Assembly (NCBI GenBank): GCA_040902105.1
Contig: JBBDXW010000069.1
Coordinates: forward strand, 1 to 64,000
Reading direction: 5' to 3'
Length of the DNA stretch: 64,000 nucleotides
From: IDS-8 sp040902105
GTDB lineage: Bacteria; Pseudomonadota; Gammaproteobacteria; Steroidobacterales; Woeseiaceae
Shown: positions 33,963 through 42,731 of the stretch, one piece after another
Layout of the letters: each line of letters begins with the position of its first letter
Numbering within the stretch: position 1 is the stretch's first letter
Notes under the pieces: generated by a model
Told to the model about the DNA's origin: nothing
The model's input: only the letters and a program-made list of their open reading frames with translations
The model's database searches: none
Position numbers and translations under genes: made by a program

Positions 33963-34829
33963 ATGTTACATAGTATGACAGGCTTCGCGCGACATACCGC
34001 AGAGTCGGCGACCGGCGTCCTGACCTGCGAACTCAAAGCCGTCAACCACCGTTACTTCGACATCCAGTTTCGCCTGCCGGAAGAACTACGCCCGAGAGAG
34101 TCGGACCTTCGGCAGCTGATTGGTGCAACCGTGAGACGCGGCAAGGTCGACTGTACCCTGCATTATCGACGCGCGCCCGGGAAGCAGGCTGACCTCTCGC
34201 TCAACCAGGCGCTGGTGGCGCAAATAGGCCGCCGCGCCGGCGAACTGACCGCCATGCTGCCGGACCTGCGCGGTCTCAACGCGATCGACGTACTGCGCTG
34301 GCCCGGTGTCCTTGAAGAGCCGGAAGTCGACGCCGAGCCGCTATTTGGCGAAGCAGCCGATGCCATCCGCGCGGCGCTCGACGATCTGTCCGCAATGCGG
34401 CTGAGCGAAGGTCAGCGTATCGCCGAGATGCTTGACTCACGCTGCCGCGAGGTACTTGAAATCGCCGCATCGGTGCGTTCCCGGATGCCGGAGGTGTTAG
34501 CGGCCGCGCGCACAAAACAGAAGGAACGCCTGGACAAGCTCGACATCGATGCAGACCCGGCACGGCTCGAAATGGAACTCGCGCTCCTTGCGCAAAAGCT
34601 CGACGTCGACGAAGAAATCGACCGGCTCGAAAGCCATATCAGCGAAATCCGCCTGGCAATCGACAGCGAGGAAGCGGTCGGACGCCGGCTCGACTTTCTG
34701 ATGCAGGAGCTGAACCGCGAAGCCAATACGCTGGGCTCGAAATCCGCCGATACCGGAACCACGCGCGCCGCCGTTGAACTCAAAGTACTGATCGAACAGA
34801 TGCGCGAACAGATCCAGAACGTCGAGTAG
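33963..34829 (+). CDS. yicC: YicC family endoribonuclease
   Basis: This 288-aa protein starts MLHSMTGFARHTAES and ends with TTRAAVELKVLIEQMREQIQNVE, the two conserved ends of YicC. KAVNHRYFDIQFRLPEELRPRE is also family specific. YicC proteins are reported as ribonucleases acting on structured RNA. The usual neighbour gmk follows after 3 bp. Confidence 0.94.
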   Translation: MLHSMTGFARHTAESATGVLTCELKAVNHRYFDIQFRLPEELRPRESDLRQLIGATVRRGKVDCTLHYRRAPGKQADLSLNQALVAQIGRRAGELTAMLPDLRGLNAIDVLRWPGVLEEPEVDAEPLFGEAADAIRAALDDLSAMRLSEGQRIAEMLDSRCREVLEIAASVRSRMPEVLAAARTKQKERLDKLDIDADPARLEMELALLAQKLDVDEEIDRLESHISEIRLAIDSEEAVGRRLDFLMQELNREANTLGSKSADTGTTRAAVELKVLIEQMREQIQNVE

Positions 34830-34832
34830 GCC

Positions 34833-35459
34833 GTGCATACCGCGAAATTGTTCGTCATCGCTGCGCCATCGGGTGCGGGCAAGACAACCCTGGTCAAGGC
34901 TCTGCTCCGCGGAAACCCGCGTTTGAGTTTCTCGATTTCGTACACGACCCGGAAAATGCGCAGCAACGAGGTCGATGGCCGCGATTACTTTTTCGTCAGT
35001 AAGGAAGAATTTGCCCGTCTCGACAGCGCCGGCGAACTGCTGGAGTCTGCGTGGGTCTTCGACAATCGCTATGGCACCGGGCGCGCCCAGGTCGAGGCCC
35101 GTCTCGCAGAGGGCCGTGACGTGATCCTGGAAATCGACTGGCAGGGCGCCCGGCAGGTCCGGCAGTCAAAGCCGGACTGCGTGACGATCTTCATACTGCC
35201 GCCGTCTCTTGCCGAACTGGAGCGGCGTTTGCGCGATCGCCGCACTGACAGCGAGGCCGTCATCGCCAGGCGCCTCGAGGATGCGATCGGGGACATGTCG
35301 CACTGGCACGAGTTCGACTACGCGATCGTCAACGACGACCTCAAGAATTCGGCGCGGGAGCTCGAAGCCATTGTCTCGACCGGCGGCTGCACCGAAGCCA
35401 ACCGCACCGACCGCGCAGAAACGCGGGGCCGCTTCCATCCTTCGCTGAACTTGCAGTAA
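34833..35459 (+). CDS. gmk: Guanylate kinase
   Basis: The 208-aa enzyme phosphorylates GMP to GDP. Walker A APSGAGKTT has Lys17. FSISYTTRKMRSNEVDGRDYFFV binds GMP, and VILEIDWQGARQV follows. The start is GTG, three bases after the yicC stop. It leads into rpoZ and spoT, linking guanine nucleotide supply and (p)ppGpp metabolism. Confidence 0.96.
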   Translation: MHTAKLFVIAAPSGAGKTTLVKALLRGNPRLSFSISYTTRKMRSNEVDGRDYFFVSKEEFARLDSAGELLESAWVFDNRYGTGRAQVEARLAEGRDVILEIDWQGARQVRQSKPDCVTIFILPPSLAELERRLRDRRTDSEAVIARRLEDAIGDMSHWHEFDYAIVNDDLKNSARELEAIVSTGGCTEANRTDRAETRGRFHPSLNLQ

Positions 35460-35535
35460 ACTGGCCGGTCTGTATTCATAACTACCTTGATTGGCGCTGC
35501 CTGGTGATTCGGGCCGATGCCGGAGTAACTATTGA

Positions 35536-35817
35536 ATGGCCAGGATTACGGTCGAAGACTGCCTTGATAACGTCGACAACATTTTCGAGATGGTGCTGGT
35601 CGCGTCGAAGCGCGCGCGTCGCATCGCTCATGGCGCCGACACGCTCGTCGATGCCGAAAATGACAAGCCCACGGTTATAGCGTTGCGTGAAATTGCGGCG
35701 GGACACATAACGCCGTCAATTCTGGACGAGGTCGAACAACCGGCCACGGACGAATTCCTGCAGCCGGAAGCCGCCGAGGAGATCATCCCGATGCGCGGAA
35801 TTTCCATCGGCGACTAG
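35536..35817 (+). CDS. rpoZ: RNA polymerase omega subunit
   Basis: This 93-aa subunit begins MARITVEDCLDNVDNIFEMV and carries ASKRARRIAHGAD and KPTVIALREIAAG, the conserved omega core that helps assemble RNA polymerase and forms part of the ppGpp site 1. The gene is between gmk and spoT as usual. A REP-like palindrome follows it. Confidence 0.96.
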   Translation: MARITVEDCLDNVDNIFEMVLVASKRARRIAHGADTLVDAENDKPTVIALREIAAGHITPSILDEVEQPATDEFLQPEAAEEIIPMRGISIGD

Positions 35818-35848
35818 GAAAACTCTGGCCAAGGCCTGATCAAGGGAC

Positions 35849-35924
35849 GTAGGAGCCCGCCATTGCGGGCGACCACCGCCCTCGGCGAATGCCGCGCAGG
35901 TCGCCCGCAATGGCGGGCTCCTAC
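35849..35924. repeat. REP-like element with perfect 26-bp inverted repeat
   Basis: Arms at 35849-35874 and 35899-35924 are exact reverse complements (GTAGGAGCCCGCCATTGCGG...), with a 24-nt loop. The first 13 bases are identical to the core of the element at 19304. The right flank again has CTGTGCAGAGTCCCCT, matching the CTTGTGCAGACTTTCCCT flank there. It separates rpoZ from spoT and may stabilise or end the upstream message. Confidence 0.85.
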
Positions 35925-35995
35925 AGCACCTCTTCTGACCTGTGCAGAGTCCCCTCGGTGGCGGCGGCTCACCGCGCAACCGGGTATGATCGGTC

Positions 35996-38170
35996 ATGGA
36001 CTACGCTGCGACAATTCTCGCTAAACTGCCCGGTACCTCGGTAAGGCGCGACCATGGGCTGCGTCGCCTGATCGAGACGCTCGAATCCTACCTGCCGCGC
36101 GAGCACATCGAGCAGGTGCTGCAGGCCTACGAGTTCGGCGCCAGTGCGCACCGCGGGCAGAAGCGCCTGAGCGGCGAAGCGTTCATATCCCACCCGGTCG
36201 CGGTTGCGCAGACGCTCGCCGACATGCGCATGGATGCCAAGGCGATCACCGCGGCCATTCTGCATGACGTGATCGAAGATACCGCAACGCCGGTCGCCGA
36301 ACTCGAAGAACAATTCGGCAGCGAAGTGGCTGCGCTCGTCGACGGCGTCAGCAAACTCGACCAGATGCACTTTCACAGCCGCGCGGAAGCGCAGGCCGAA
36401 ACGTTTCGCAAGATGATCCTGGCGATGATCGAGGATATCCGCGTAATCCTCGTCAAGCTGGCCGACCGCTTGCACAACATGCGCACTTTCGACGCGATGC
36501 CGCGCGAAAAACAGGTCCGGATTGCAAAGGAGACGCTGGAAATTTATGCGCCCATAGCAAACCGCCTCGGCATCAATCACATGAAGATCGATCTCGAAGA
36601 TCTTGGTTTTCGTTACCTGTATCCGTTTCGTTACCGCGTGCTCGAGAAAGCAGTGCGCAGGAGCAAAGGCAGCCAGCGGCAGATTGTCAAGAAGATCTCC
36701 GAGCGCATGCGCGACGGTTTGAAAGATGCGGGTATCGAGGGTGAGGTGTTAGGCCGCGAGAAGCATCTCTACAGCATCTACAAGAAGATGTCGGAAAAGA
36801 AGCGCCTGCTCTCGGATGTCGTCGACGTGTACGGCTTCCGCATCATTGTCGGCGACGTGAATACCTGTTATCAGACGCTTGGGCTCGTGCACGGTTTGTA
36901 CAAGCCGATGCCCGGGCGATTCAAGGATTACATCGCGATCCCGCGCATCAACGGCTACCAGTCGCTGCATACGACGCTGTTCGGCCCGAAGGGCCTGCCG
37001 CTGGAAGTGCAGATCCGCACCGCGGACATGGATCGTGTGGCTGAGTCCGGCGTCGCCGCGCACTGGCAATACAAAGCTGTCGACAAAACCACCGCGACGC
37101 CGCAGCGCCGTGCCCGCGAATGGCTCGCTCACCTGGTGGAGATACAGGAGTCCGGCAGCCCCGAGGAGTTTCTCGAGAGCGTCAGGGTCGATCTGTTTCC
37201 GGACAAGATCTACGTGTTCACGCCGCAGGGTGAAATCAAACCCTTGCCGAAGGGCGCGACCACGGTCGACTTTGCCTACGCGGTGCATACGGACGTCGGC
37301 AACCGTTGCGTTGCTGCCAAGATCGATCGCAACCTGGTGCCGTTGCGCACCCGGCTGCAGAACGGCCAGACCGTCGAGATCATCACCGCGCGCGGCGCGC
37401 GGCCCAATCCGAACTGGCTCACTTTCGTTGCGACGGCGAAAGCGCGTTCCGCGATACGCCACCACATGAAGAACATGCGCAGCAGCGAATCCGTCGATCT
37501 CGGCAAGCGCCTTCTCGACCGGTCGCTCAAGGACCTGGGGTCGTCACTGCGCAAGATCGGCAGGGTCAGGCTGCGCGAGGCGCTCAAGGAACTGGGACTG
37601 ACGGAGCCTGGTGAATTGTTCGAACAGATCGGACTGGGAGAAAGGCTTGCCCCGCTGACCGCAAGGCTGCTCCTCGGCGTCAGCAATGCCAAGGGTGCAA
37701 TCGATGGCGCGGGCGCATCAAGGGAAGCCAGCCTGGTAATCGCAGGCACGGAAGGGGTGGTCGTCAGCTATGCGAAATGCTGTCATCCGGTTCCGGGCGA
37801 CGAGGTAATGGGGTACCTGAGCTCCGGTCGCGGCGTTGTAATACACAGAAATGTGTGTGGCAACCTCTCGAACTTTCGCAAACAATCGGAAAAGTGGATC
37901 GCCGTGAGCTGGGAAAAGGACATCGACCGTGAGTTCTCGAGCCAGATTCATGTGGATACGGTGAACAAGACCGGCACACTCGCCGAGGTGGCTGCGACGA
38001 TCGCGGATTCGCAATCCAACATCGAGCAGGTGTCGGTACTCGATCGTCACGACGACTGTTCGGTGCTCACCTTCCTGCTGCAGGTCAAGGACCGGAATCA
38101 TCTGGCGAAAATAATGGGCAATGTCCGCAAGATGCCGAACGTCATACGCGTAGCCCGGGCATGCGCATAG
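35996..38170 (+). CDS. spoT: Bifunctional (p)ppGpp synthetase/hydrolase
   Basis: This 724-aa Rel/Spo protein controls the alarmone (p)ppGpp. The N-terminal HD hydrolase has FISHPVAVAQ and ILHDVIEDT, followed by ADRLHNMRT. The synthetase domain has DVYGFRIIV and DYIAIPRINGYQSLHTT. TGS (DKIYVFTPQGEIKPLPKGATTVDFAY), a zinc-finger-like region with CCHPVPGD, and a C-terminal ACT domain complete it. The intact HD motif supports hydrolase activity. It follows rpoZ. Confidence 0.97.
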   Translation: MDYAATILAKLPGTSVRRDHGLRRLIETLESYLPREHIEQVLQAYEFGASAHRGQKRLSGEAFISHPVAVAQTLADMRMDAKAITAAILHDVIEDTATPVAELEEQFGSEVAALVDGVSKLDQMHFHSRAEAQAETFRKMILAMIEDIRVILVKLADRLHNMRTFDAMPREKQVRIAKETLEIYAPIANRLGINHMKIDLEDLGFRYLYPFRYRVLEKAVRRSKGSQRQIVKKISERMRDGLKDAGIEGEVLGREKHLYSIYKKMSEKKRLLSDVVDVYGFRIIVGDVNTCYQTLGLVHGLYKPMPGRFKDYIAIPRINGYQSLHTTLFGPKGLPLEVQIRTADMDRVAESGVAAHWQYKAVDKTTATPQRRAREWLAHLVEIQESGSPEEFLESVRVDLFPDKIYVFTPQGEIKPLPKGATTVDFAYAVHTDVGNRCVAAKIDRNLVPLRTRLQNGQTVEIITARGARPNPNWLTFVATAKARSAIRHHMKNMRSSESVDLGKRLLDRSLKDLGSSLRKIGRVRLREALKELGLTEPGELFEQIGLGERLAPLTARLLLGVSNAKGAIDGAGASREASLVIAGTEGVVVSYAKCCHPVPGDEVMGYLSSGRGVVIHRNVCGNLSNFRKQSEKWIAVSWEKDIDREFSSQIHVDTVNKTGTLAEVAATIADSQSNIEQVSVLDRHDDCSVLTFLLQVKDRNHLAKIMGNVRKMPNVIRVARACA

Positions 38171-38226
38171 GTTCGTGTCATAAAAACGTCGCCGCGCGTG
38201 TGCATTGACATCAGGGGAGAAGAGAA

Positions 38227-38607
38227 TTGAGCAAGAAAGCCGTTCACACTGATCGCGCGCCGTCGGCAATCGGCACCTATTCCCAGGCCATAAAGAGCGG
38301 CGACCTGGTGTTCCTGTCGGGACAGATTCCGCTCGACCCTGCCACCATGACGCTGGTGGAAGGCAATTTCGAGGAGCGCGCCAGGCGGGTCTTCGACAAC
38401 CTGAAAGCGGTCGCAACCGCCGCCGGCGGCGACCTGGACCGGATCGTCAAACTGACGCTTTACCTGACCGACCTCGGCAATTTCACGACCGTGAACGCGG
38501 TCATGGCCGATTATTTCAGCGAACCGTATCCGGCCCGGGCCGCCGTAGGCGTCGCCTCGCTACCCAAAGGCGCGGACGTGGAAGCAGAGGCAATCCTGGT
38601 TCTGTAG
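38227..38607 (+). CDS. ridA: RidA family reactive imine/enamine deaminase
   Basis: This 126-aa protein deaminates reactive 2-aminoacrylate and similar enamines released by PLP enzymes. YSQAIKSGDLVFLSGQIPLDP, FDNLKAVATAAGG, and the C-terminal YPARAAVGVASLPKGADVEAEAI (with the carboxylate-binding Arg) are diagnostic. The start is TTG following GGGGAGAAGAG. It lies between spoT and recG. Confidence 0.95.
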   Translation: MSKKAVHTDRAPSAIGTYSQAIKSGDLVFLSGQIPLDPATMTLVEGNFEERARRVFDNLKAVATAAGGDLDRIVKLTLYLTDLGNFTTVNAVMADYFSEPYPARAAVGVASLPKGADVEAEAILVL

Positions 38608-38618
38608 TCCTGCCGACG

Positions 38619-40694
38619 GTGCAAGACCTGCAATCGAATCTGACCCGGCTTACAGGAGTCGGCCCCGCGCTCGCCGAAAAACTCGAACGGCTGGGCCTCC
38701 ACCGGATCGAGGATATCCTGTTCCTCCTGCCCTTGCGCTACGAGGATCGCACGGAACTCAATCGACTCGGTGGGTTGAAGCCGGGGATGCGATGTCTCGT
38801 CAGCGGCGAGGTGCTGTTGGCCGAAACCGTTTATCGCGGACGCCGCAGCCTGCTCGTACGCCTGGGCGACGGAACGGGTCAGATCACGCTGCGGTTTTTC
38901 CATTTCTCAAAACAGCAGCAGGCGCAGTTCCAGAGCGGCGCCGCGGTCAGTTGTTACGGCGACGTCCGGCCCGGGCCGGTCGGCCTCGAGATGGTGCACC
39001 CCGAATACCGAATCCTGCGGGATGGCGAAAACCCCGTATTGAGCGACTCGCTGACGCCGGTTTATCCGACCACCGAAGGCGTGCAGCAGGGCCGCCTGCG
39101 CAATCTGGCCGGCCAGGCGTTGAAGCTCATGCAATCCGCACCGCCGGCGGAATTACTGCCGCAGGAAATCTGCAGCGAATTGGGCATGCCGTCCCTCGCC
39201 GAAGCGCTGACGTTTCTGCACCGACCCCCGCCGGATGCCGATCTCGCGAGTATTGAAAGCGGCCGGCACCCCTGCCGGATCAGGCTTGCATTCGAGGAAC
39301 TGCTCGCGCACTACCTGAGCCTGCAAAATCTGCGGAGGCTCGCGAAAAAGGAAGCGGCGATCCCGTTGCGAGGCGGCGACGACGCTCAGCAGCAATTTAT
39401 CGCCAGGCTGCCGTTTCGCCTTACGGCCGCGCAGGCCCGGGTCATTGAGGAAATAACGGAGGACCTGAGGCAACCGCATCCGATGATGCGGCTGGTGCAG
39501 GGCGATGTCGGATCCGGCAAGACGGTCGTAGCCGCAGTCGCATGTCTCAAAGCGATTGCGTGCGGCGTCCAGGCCGCGGTGATGGCGCCAACCGAGCTGC
39601 TCGCCGAGCAGCATTTGCATAATTTTTCTTCGTGGTTTCGCGACTCCGGCATTCAACTTGCCTGGCTCAGCGGCACTCTTCGTTCCGCAAAAAGGCGCGC
39701 ATCGCTGGACGCGATCTCGAGCGGCGCGGCTCCGCTCGTCGTCGGCACGCACGCACTGTTCCAGGAAGGAGTGTCGTTCGACAAACTGGCGCTCGTCGTG
39801 ATCGACGAGCAGCATCGCTTCGGCGTGCACCAGCGCATGGCTTTAAGAGACAAAGGCATCGGGCAGAACGGCTTTCCGCATCAGCTCGTGATGACGGCGA
39901 CCCCCATCCCGCGGACACTGGCGATGGCGGCATACGCGGATCTCGACTCCTCGGTGATCGACGAGCTGCCGCCCGGCCGCCAGCCGGTCCACACGGTTGC
40001 GCTGCCGGACACGCGGCGCAATGAAATCGTGGATCGCGTCCGGTCGGCCTGTGCGACGGGACAGCAAGCGTACTGGGTTTGCCCGCTGATCGGGGAATCG
40101 GAGGTTCTCGACGTTCAGGCCGCGGAGGCCAGTTACGAAATGTTGCGCACGGCGCTGCCGACATTGCGCGTCGGCATCGTTCACGGCCGCATGAAACCTG
40201 CCGGGAAAGATCGTGTCATGCGATCGTTCAAGGACGCCGAAATCGACGTTCTCGTTGCGACGACAGTCATCGAGGTGGGCGTCGATGTGCCGAATGCGAG
40301 CCTCATGATTATCGAAAACGCGGAACGCATGGGGCTAGCGCAGCTGCATCAATTGCGTGGTCGTGTCGGCCGCGGCGCCGCACAAAGTCATTGCGTGATG
40401 TTGTATCGGGCGCCGCTCGGCCAGCTTGCGCGGAGTCGCCTGGCCGTGCTGCGGGAAACCAACGACGGCTTTGTCGTCGCGCAACGGGATCTCGAATTGC
40501 GCGGACCGGGCGAGTTGCTCGGCACGCGCCAGACGGGTCTGCCCCAATACCGGGTTGCGGATTTGTTGCGCGATGCGGAACTCATGCCCCGTGTGCGGGT
40601 TGCCGCGGAAACCCTGCGGCGAAAGTCCCCGCAAATGGGTGACGCGATCGTGCGTCGATGGATCGGCGAGTCGGCACGCTACGGAAAAATCTGA
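38619..40694 (+). CDS. recG: ATP-dependent DNA helicase RecG
   Basis: This 691-aa superfamily 2 helicase remodels stalled forks and branched DNA. The wedge/OB domain is N-terminal (residues ~10-150). Walker A GDVGSGKT, the DEQH box (VVIDEQHRFG), MTATPIPRT, and the C-terminal TRG-type LHQLRGRVGRG motif are present. GTG start, 12 bp after ridA. Confidence 0.97.
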   Translation: MQDLQSNLTRLTGVGPALAEKLERLGLHRIEDILFLLPLRYEDRTELNRLGGLKPGMRCLVSGEVLLAETVYRGRRSLLVRLGDGTGQITLRFFHFSKQQQAQFQSGAAVSCYGDVRPGPVGLEMVHPEYRILRDGENPVLSDSLTPVYPTTEGVQQGRLRNLAGQALKLMQSAPPAELLPQEICSELGMPSLAEALTFLHRPPPDADLASIESGRHPCRIRLAFEELLAHYLSLQNLRRLAKKEAAIPLRGGDDAQQQFIARLPFRLTAAQARVIEEITEDLRQPHPMMRLVQGDVGSGKTVVAAVACLKAIACGVQAAVMAPTELLAEQHLHNFSSWFRDSGIQLAWLSGTLRSAKRRASLDAISSGAAPLVVGTHALFQEGVSFDKLALVVIDEQHRFGVHQRMALRDKGIGQNGFPHQLVMTATPIPRTLAMAAYADLDSSVIDELPPGRQPVHTVALPDTRRNEIVDRVRSACATGQQAYWVCPLIGESEVLDVQAAEASYEMLRTALPTLRVGIVHGRMKPAGKDRVMRSFKDAEIDVLVATTVIEVGVDVPNASLMIIENAERMGLAQLHQLRGRVGRGAAQSHCVMLYRAPLGQLARSRLAVLRETNDGFVVAQRDLELRGPGELLGTRQTGLPQYRVADLLRDAELMPRVRVAAETLRRKSPQMGDAIVRRWIGESARYGKI

Positions 40695-40765
40695 TGCTGC
40701 AATCTGTTACTTTGGCCGCAGGCCATTGGTACTCTGGCCGGCAGGCCTGAGCGGGTAACCGACCT

Positions 40766-41671
40766 ATGAACAAAAACCTTGCGCAAGCGCGTCCGGCAGC
40801 GAGCTTCGCGAATCAGCTCAGGAACTACGTCCAGCTGATGCGGCTCGACAAGCCCGTCGGCGTGTGGCTTCTCCTGTGGCCTACGCTCTGGGCCCTTTGG
40901 CTGGCCGGCGAGGGGCACCCTGACGGCGGCGTCTTTATCGTATTTTTCGTGGGCGTTGTCGTGATGCGGTCGGCCGGCTGCGTGCTCAACGACTTTGCGG
41001 ATCGCAAGATCGATCCCCATGTGACGCGCACCCGGGCCCGCCCGCTCGCAACGGGCGCTGTTGCGCCTGTAGAAGCACTTACCTTGTTCGTCGCGTTGTC
41101 GCTCATTGCGGTCGGTCTCGCGGCGATGCTGAACCGGCCGGCGCAGGTACTGGCCATAATCGCAGCGGGACTCACAATCATTTACCCGTTCATAAAGCGC
41201 TTCGTGTCCATTCCGCAATTCGTACTGGGTGCGGCATTCGGTTGGGCCGTGCCAATGGCGTTCGCCGCGCAAACCGGGCAAACAGCTCAGCTTGCATGGC
41301 TCGTGTTCGGAACCGCGCTGATATGGGCGGTGATTTACGACACCTTTTACGCAATGGTAGATCGCGATGACGACCTGAAACTGGGCGTGAAGTCGACGGC
41401 CATTCTGTTTGGCGACGCCGATCTTTTCGTGATCGGGGGCCTGCAGATCCTGATGCTGCTGGCGCTGGCGCTGATCGGCAACATGGCCGAGCTCGGCCGC
41501 TGGTACTTCGCGTCGGTTGCCGTTACGGCATTACTGATGGTGTATCACCAATGGCTCGCCAGAGATCGCCATCCGGAGGGCTGTTTCAAGGCATTCCTGC
41601 ACAATCACTACATCGGCATGGCGATTTTCATCGGCATCCTGCTCGATTACACGTTCACCCCGGCAAGCTGA
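40766..41671 (+). CDS. ubiA: 4-hydroxybenzoate octaprenyltransferase
   Basis: This 301-aa polytopic prenyltransferase attaches the polyprenyl tail in ubiquinone synthesis. RLDKPVGVWLLLWPTLWAL, the first Asp motif NDFADRKIDPHVTRTRARPL and the second YDTFYAMVDRDDDLKLGVKST are clear. About eight membrane helices are predicted by eye. It ends before a 29-bp inverted repeat separating it from convergent comF. Confidence 0.95.
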   Translation: MNKNLAQARPAASFANQLRNYVQLMRLDKPVGVWLLLWPTLWALWLAGEGHPDGGVFIVFFVGVVVMRSAGCVLNDFADRKIDPHVTRTRARPLATGAVAPVEALTLFVALSLIAVGLAAMLNRPAQVLAIIAAGLTIIYPFIKRFVSIPQFVLGAAFGWAVPMAFAAQTGQTAQLAWLVFGTALIWAVIYDTFYAMVDRDDDLKLGVKSTAILFGDADLFVIGGLQILMLLALALIGNMAELGRWYFASVAVTALLMVYHQWLARDRHPEGCFKAFLHNHYIGMAIFIGILLDYTFTPAS

Positions 41672-41725
41672 GGGAGACGGGTCGCAGGCGACCGGAACTG
41701 CGCCTGCCAGGCAGCATGGCACTGA

Positions 41726-41806
41726 GCAGGGGCGCTGCCCGAGGGTGTTCCACGAGCGAGTTTCCCGTGTCTGAGCACGTGGAACACCCTCGGGCAGCGC
41801 TCCTGC
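41726..41806. repeat. 29-bp inverted repeat between ubiA and comF
   Basis: Arms at 41726-41754 and 41778-41806 match at 28 of 29 positions (GCAGGGGCGCTGCCCGAGGG... against a GCAGGAGC variant), with a 23-nt loop. It lies between convergent genes and has no T-run, so it may act as a strong RNA stem for both 3' ends or be a dispersed repeat. Confidence 0.82.
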
Positions 41807-41827
41807 GGTGGCGATAGAAACGCAAGT

Positions 41828-42550
41828 TCAGCGAACGGGCGAAGCGCGAGCCACAGTCAGAACACCGACCGTGACCGCGCCGGCATCCAGAAGCGCGTGG
41901 GCAAGCTGGCGGCAGGTTTCTCCCGTGGTCATCACGTCATCGACGATCAGCGGGTGGCGGCAATTCAGTTTACCGGTGACCGCGAAGGCATCTTTGACAT
42001 TCCGCCGGCGCGCGGCCGCGTCGAGGCCCGTCTGTGGCCTCGTTCGGCGGATGCGTTTCGCGCTACGGAGCAGCGGCAGGCCGGTCTCGCGGCTCAACGG
42101 CTTGCACAGTTCGACCGCCTGGTTGAAGCCCCGCAGGGAATGACGCCAGTGGTGCAGCGGCACTGGCAGCAACGCATCGGCATCCTGAAAGTGCTGCAAA
42201 AATTCCGCAAACAGCAGTTCCGCGAATGCGGGCGCATAATAAAGCGCATGACCGAACTTGAGCGACTTCAGTCCGGTATCGACGGGAAATGCGTATAGGA
42301 CGGCGGAGCGTGCGCGGTAATACGGCGGCGGACGTCGCTGGCAGTCCGCGCATTCGATGCCACGCGGCAGGCGAACGCGGACCGGCTGCCCGCAGCGGCC
42401 GCAGGCCGTGGAAATGCGGGGCAGGTCGTAGCGGCAATTGATACAGAAGTAGCCAACCGCGCCACCGCCACAGAAAACACAATAATCGGGGAAAGCGCGA
42501 CGAACAATTGCGGCTCCGCAACGCCTTAGTCTTTGTCCACGACCGAGCAT
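41828..42550 (-). CDS. comF: ComF family phosphoribosyltransferase-like protein
   Basis: This 240-aa protein has the zinc-finger-like cysteine set of ComF (CVFCGGGAVGYFCINC and CGRCGQ...CADC) and a type I phosphoribosyltransferase domain with PLHHWRHSLRGFNQA and the PRPP loop LIVDDVMTTGET. Family members are associated with uptake or processing of DNA during competence. The start at 42550 gives usual length; starts up to 42628 are possible. In relatives comF often adjoins the bio genes; here only bioC is beside it. Confidence 0.88.
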   Translation of the reverse strand: MLGRGQRLRRCGAAIVRRAFPDYCVFCGGGAVGYFCINCRYDLPRISTACGRCGQPVRVRLPRGIECADCQRRPPPYYRARSAVLYAFPVDTGLKSLKFGHALYYAPAFAELLFAEFLQHFQDADALLPVPLHHWRHSLRGFNQAVELCKPLSRETGLPLLRSAKRIRRTRPQTGLDAAARRRNVKDAFAVTGKLNCRHPLIVDDVMTTGETCRQLAHALLDAGAVTVGVLTVARASPVR

Positions 42551-42646
42551 TGTGACATCGTGAACGACTCGCACGACGATTGCGCGACGCCAATACGATG
42601 GTTTTGTTGAATAATCGCAAGGTCGCATTTTTCGTGAACTTCACTC

Positions 42647-42698
42647 GCATTATTCATGAACGGTTGAGGTTGGACGTTGTGCCGTTCATGAATAATGC
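42647..42698. repeat. Perfect 17-bp inverted repeat between comF and bioC
   Basis: GCATTATTCATGAACGG (42647-42663) and its exact reverse complement (42682-42698) flank an 18-bp spacer. A 16-bp match to one arm occurs at 107-122. Another partial piece, TTGAATAATCGC, is nearby at 42607. The position before bioC suggests an operator, but recurrence at an unrelated site favours a dispersed repeat. Confidence 0.8.
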
Positions 42699-42731
42699 GG
42701 CCAGGCGAAAGCGAGACTGACACGGATCGCG

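Noticed and set aside
42647..42698. BirA operator for biotin regulation of bioC
   Set aside because: The inverted repeat does not match the TTGTAAACC-type BirA half-site, and one arm recurs at 107-122 next to trpG.
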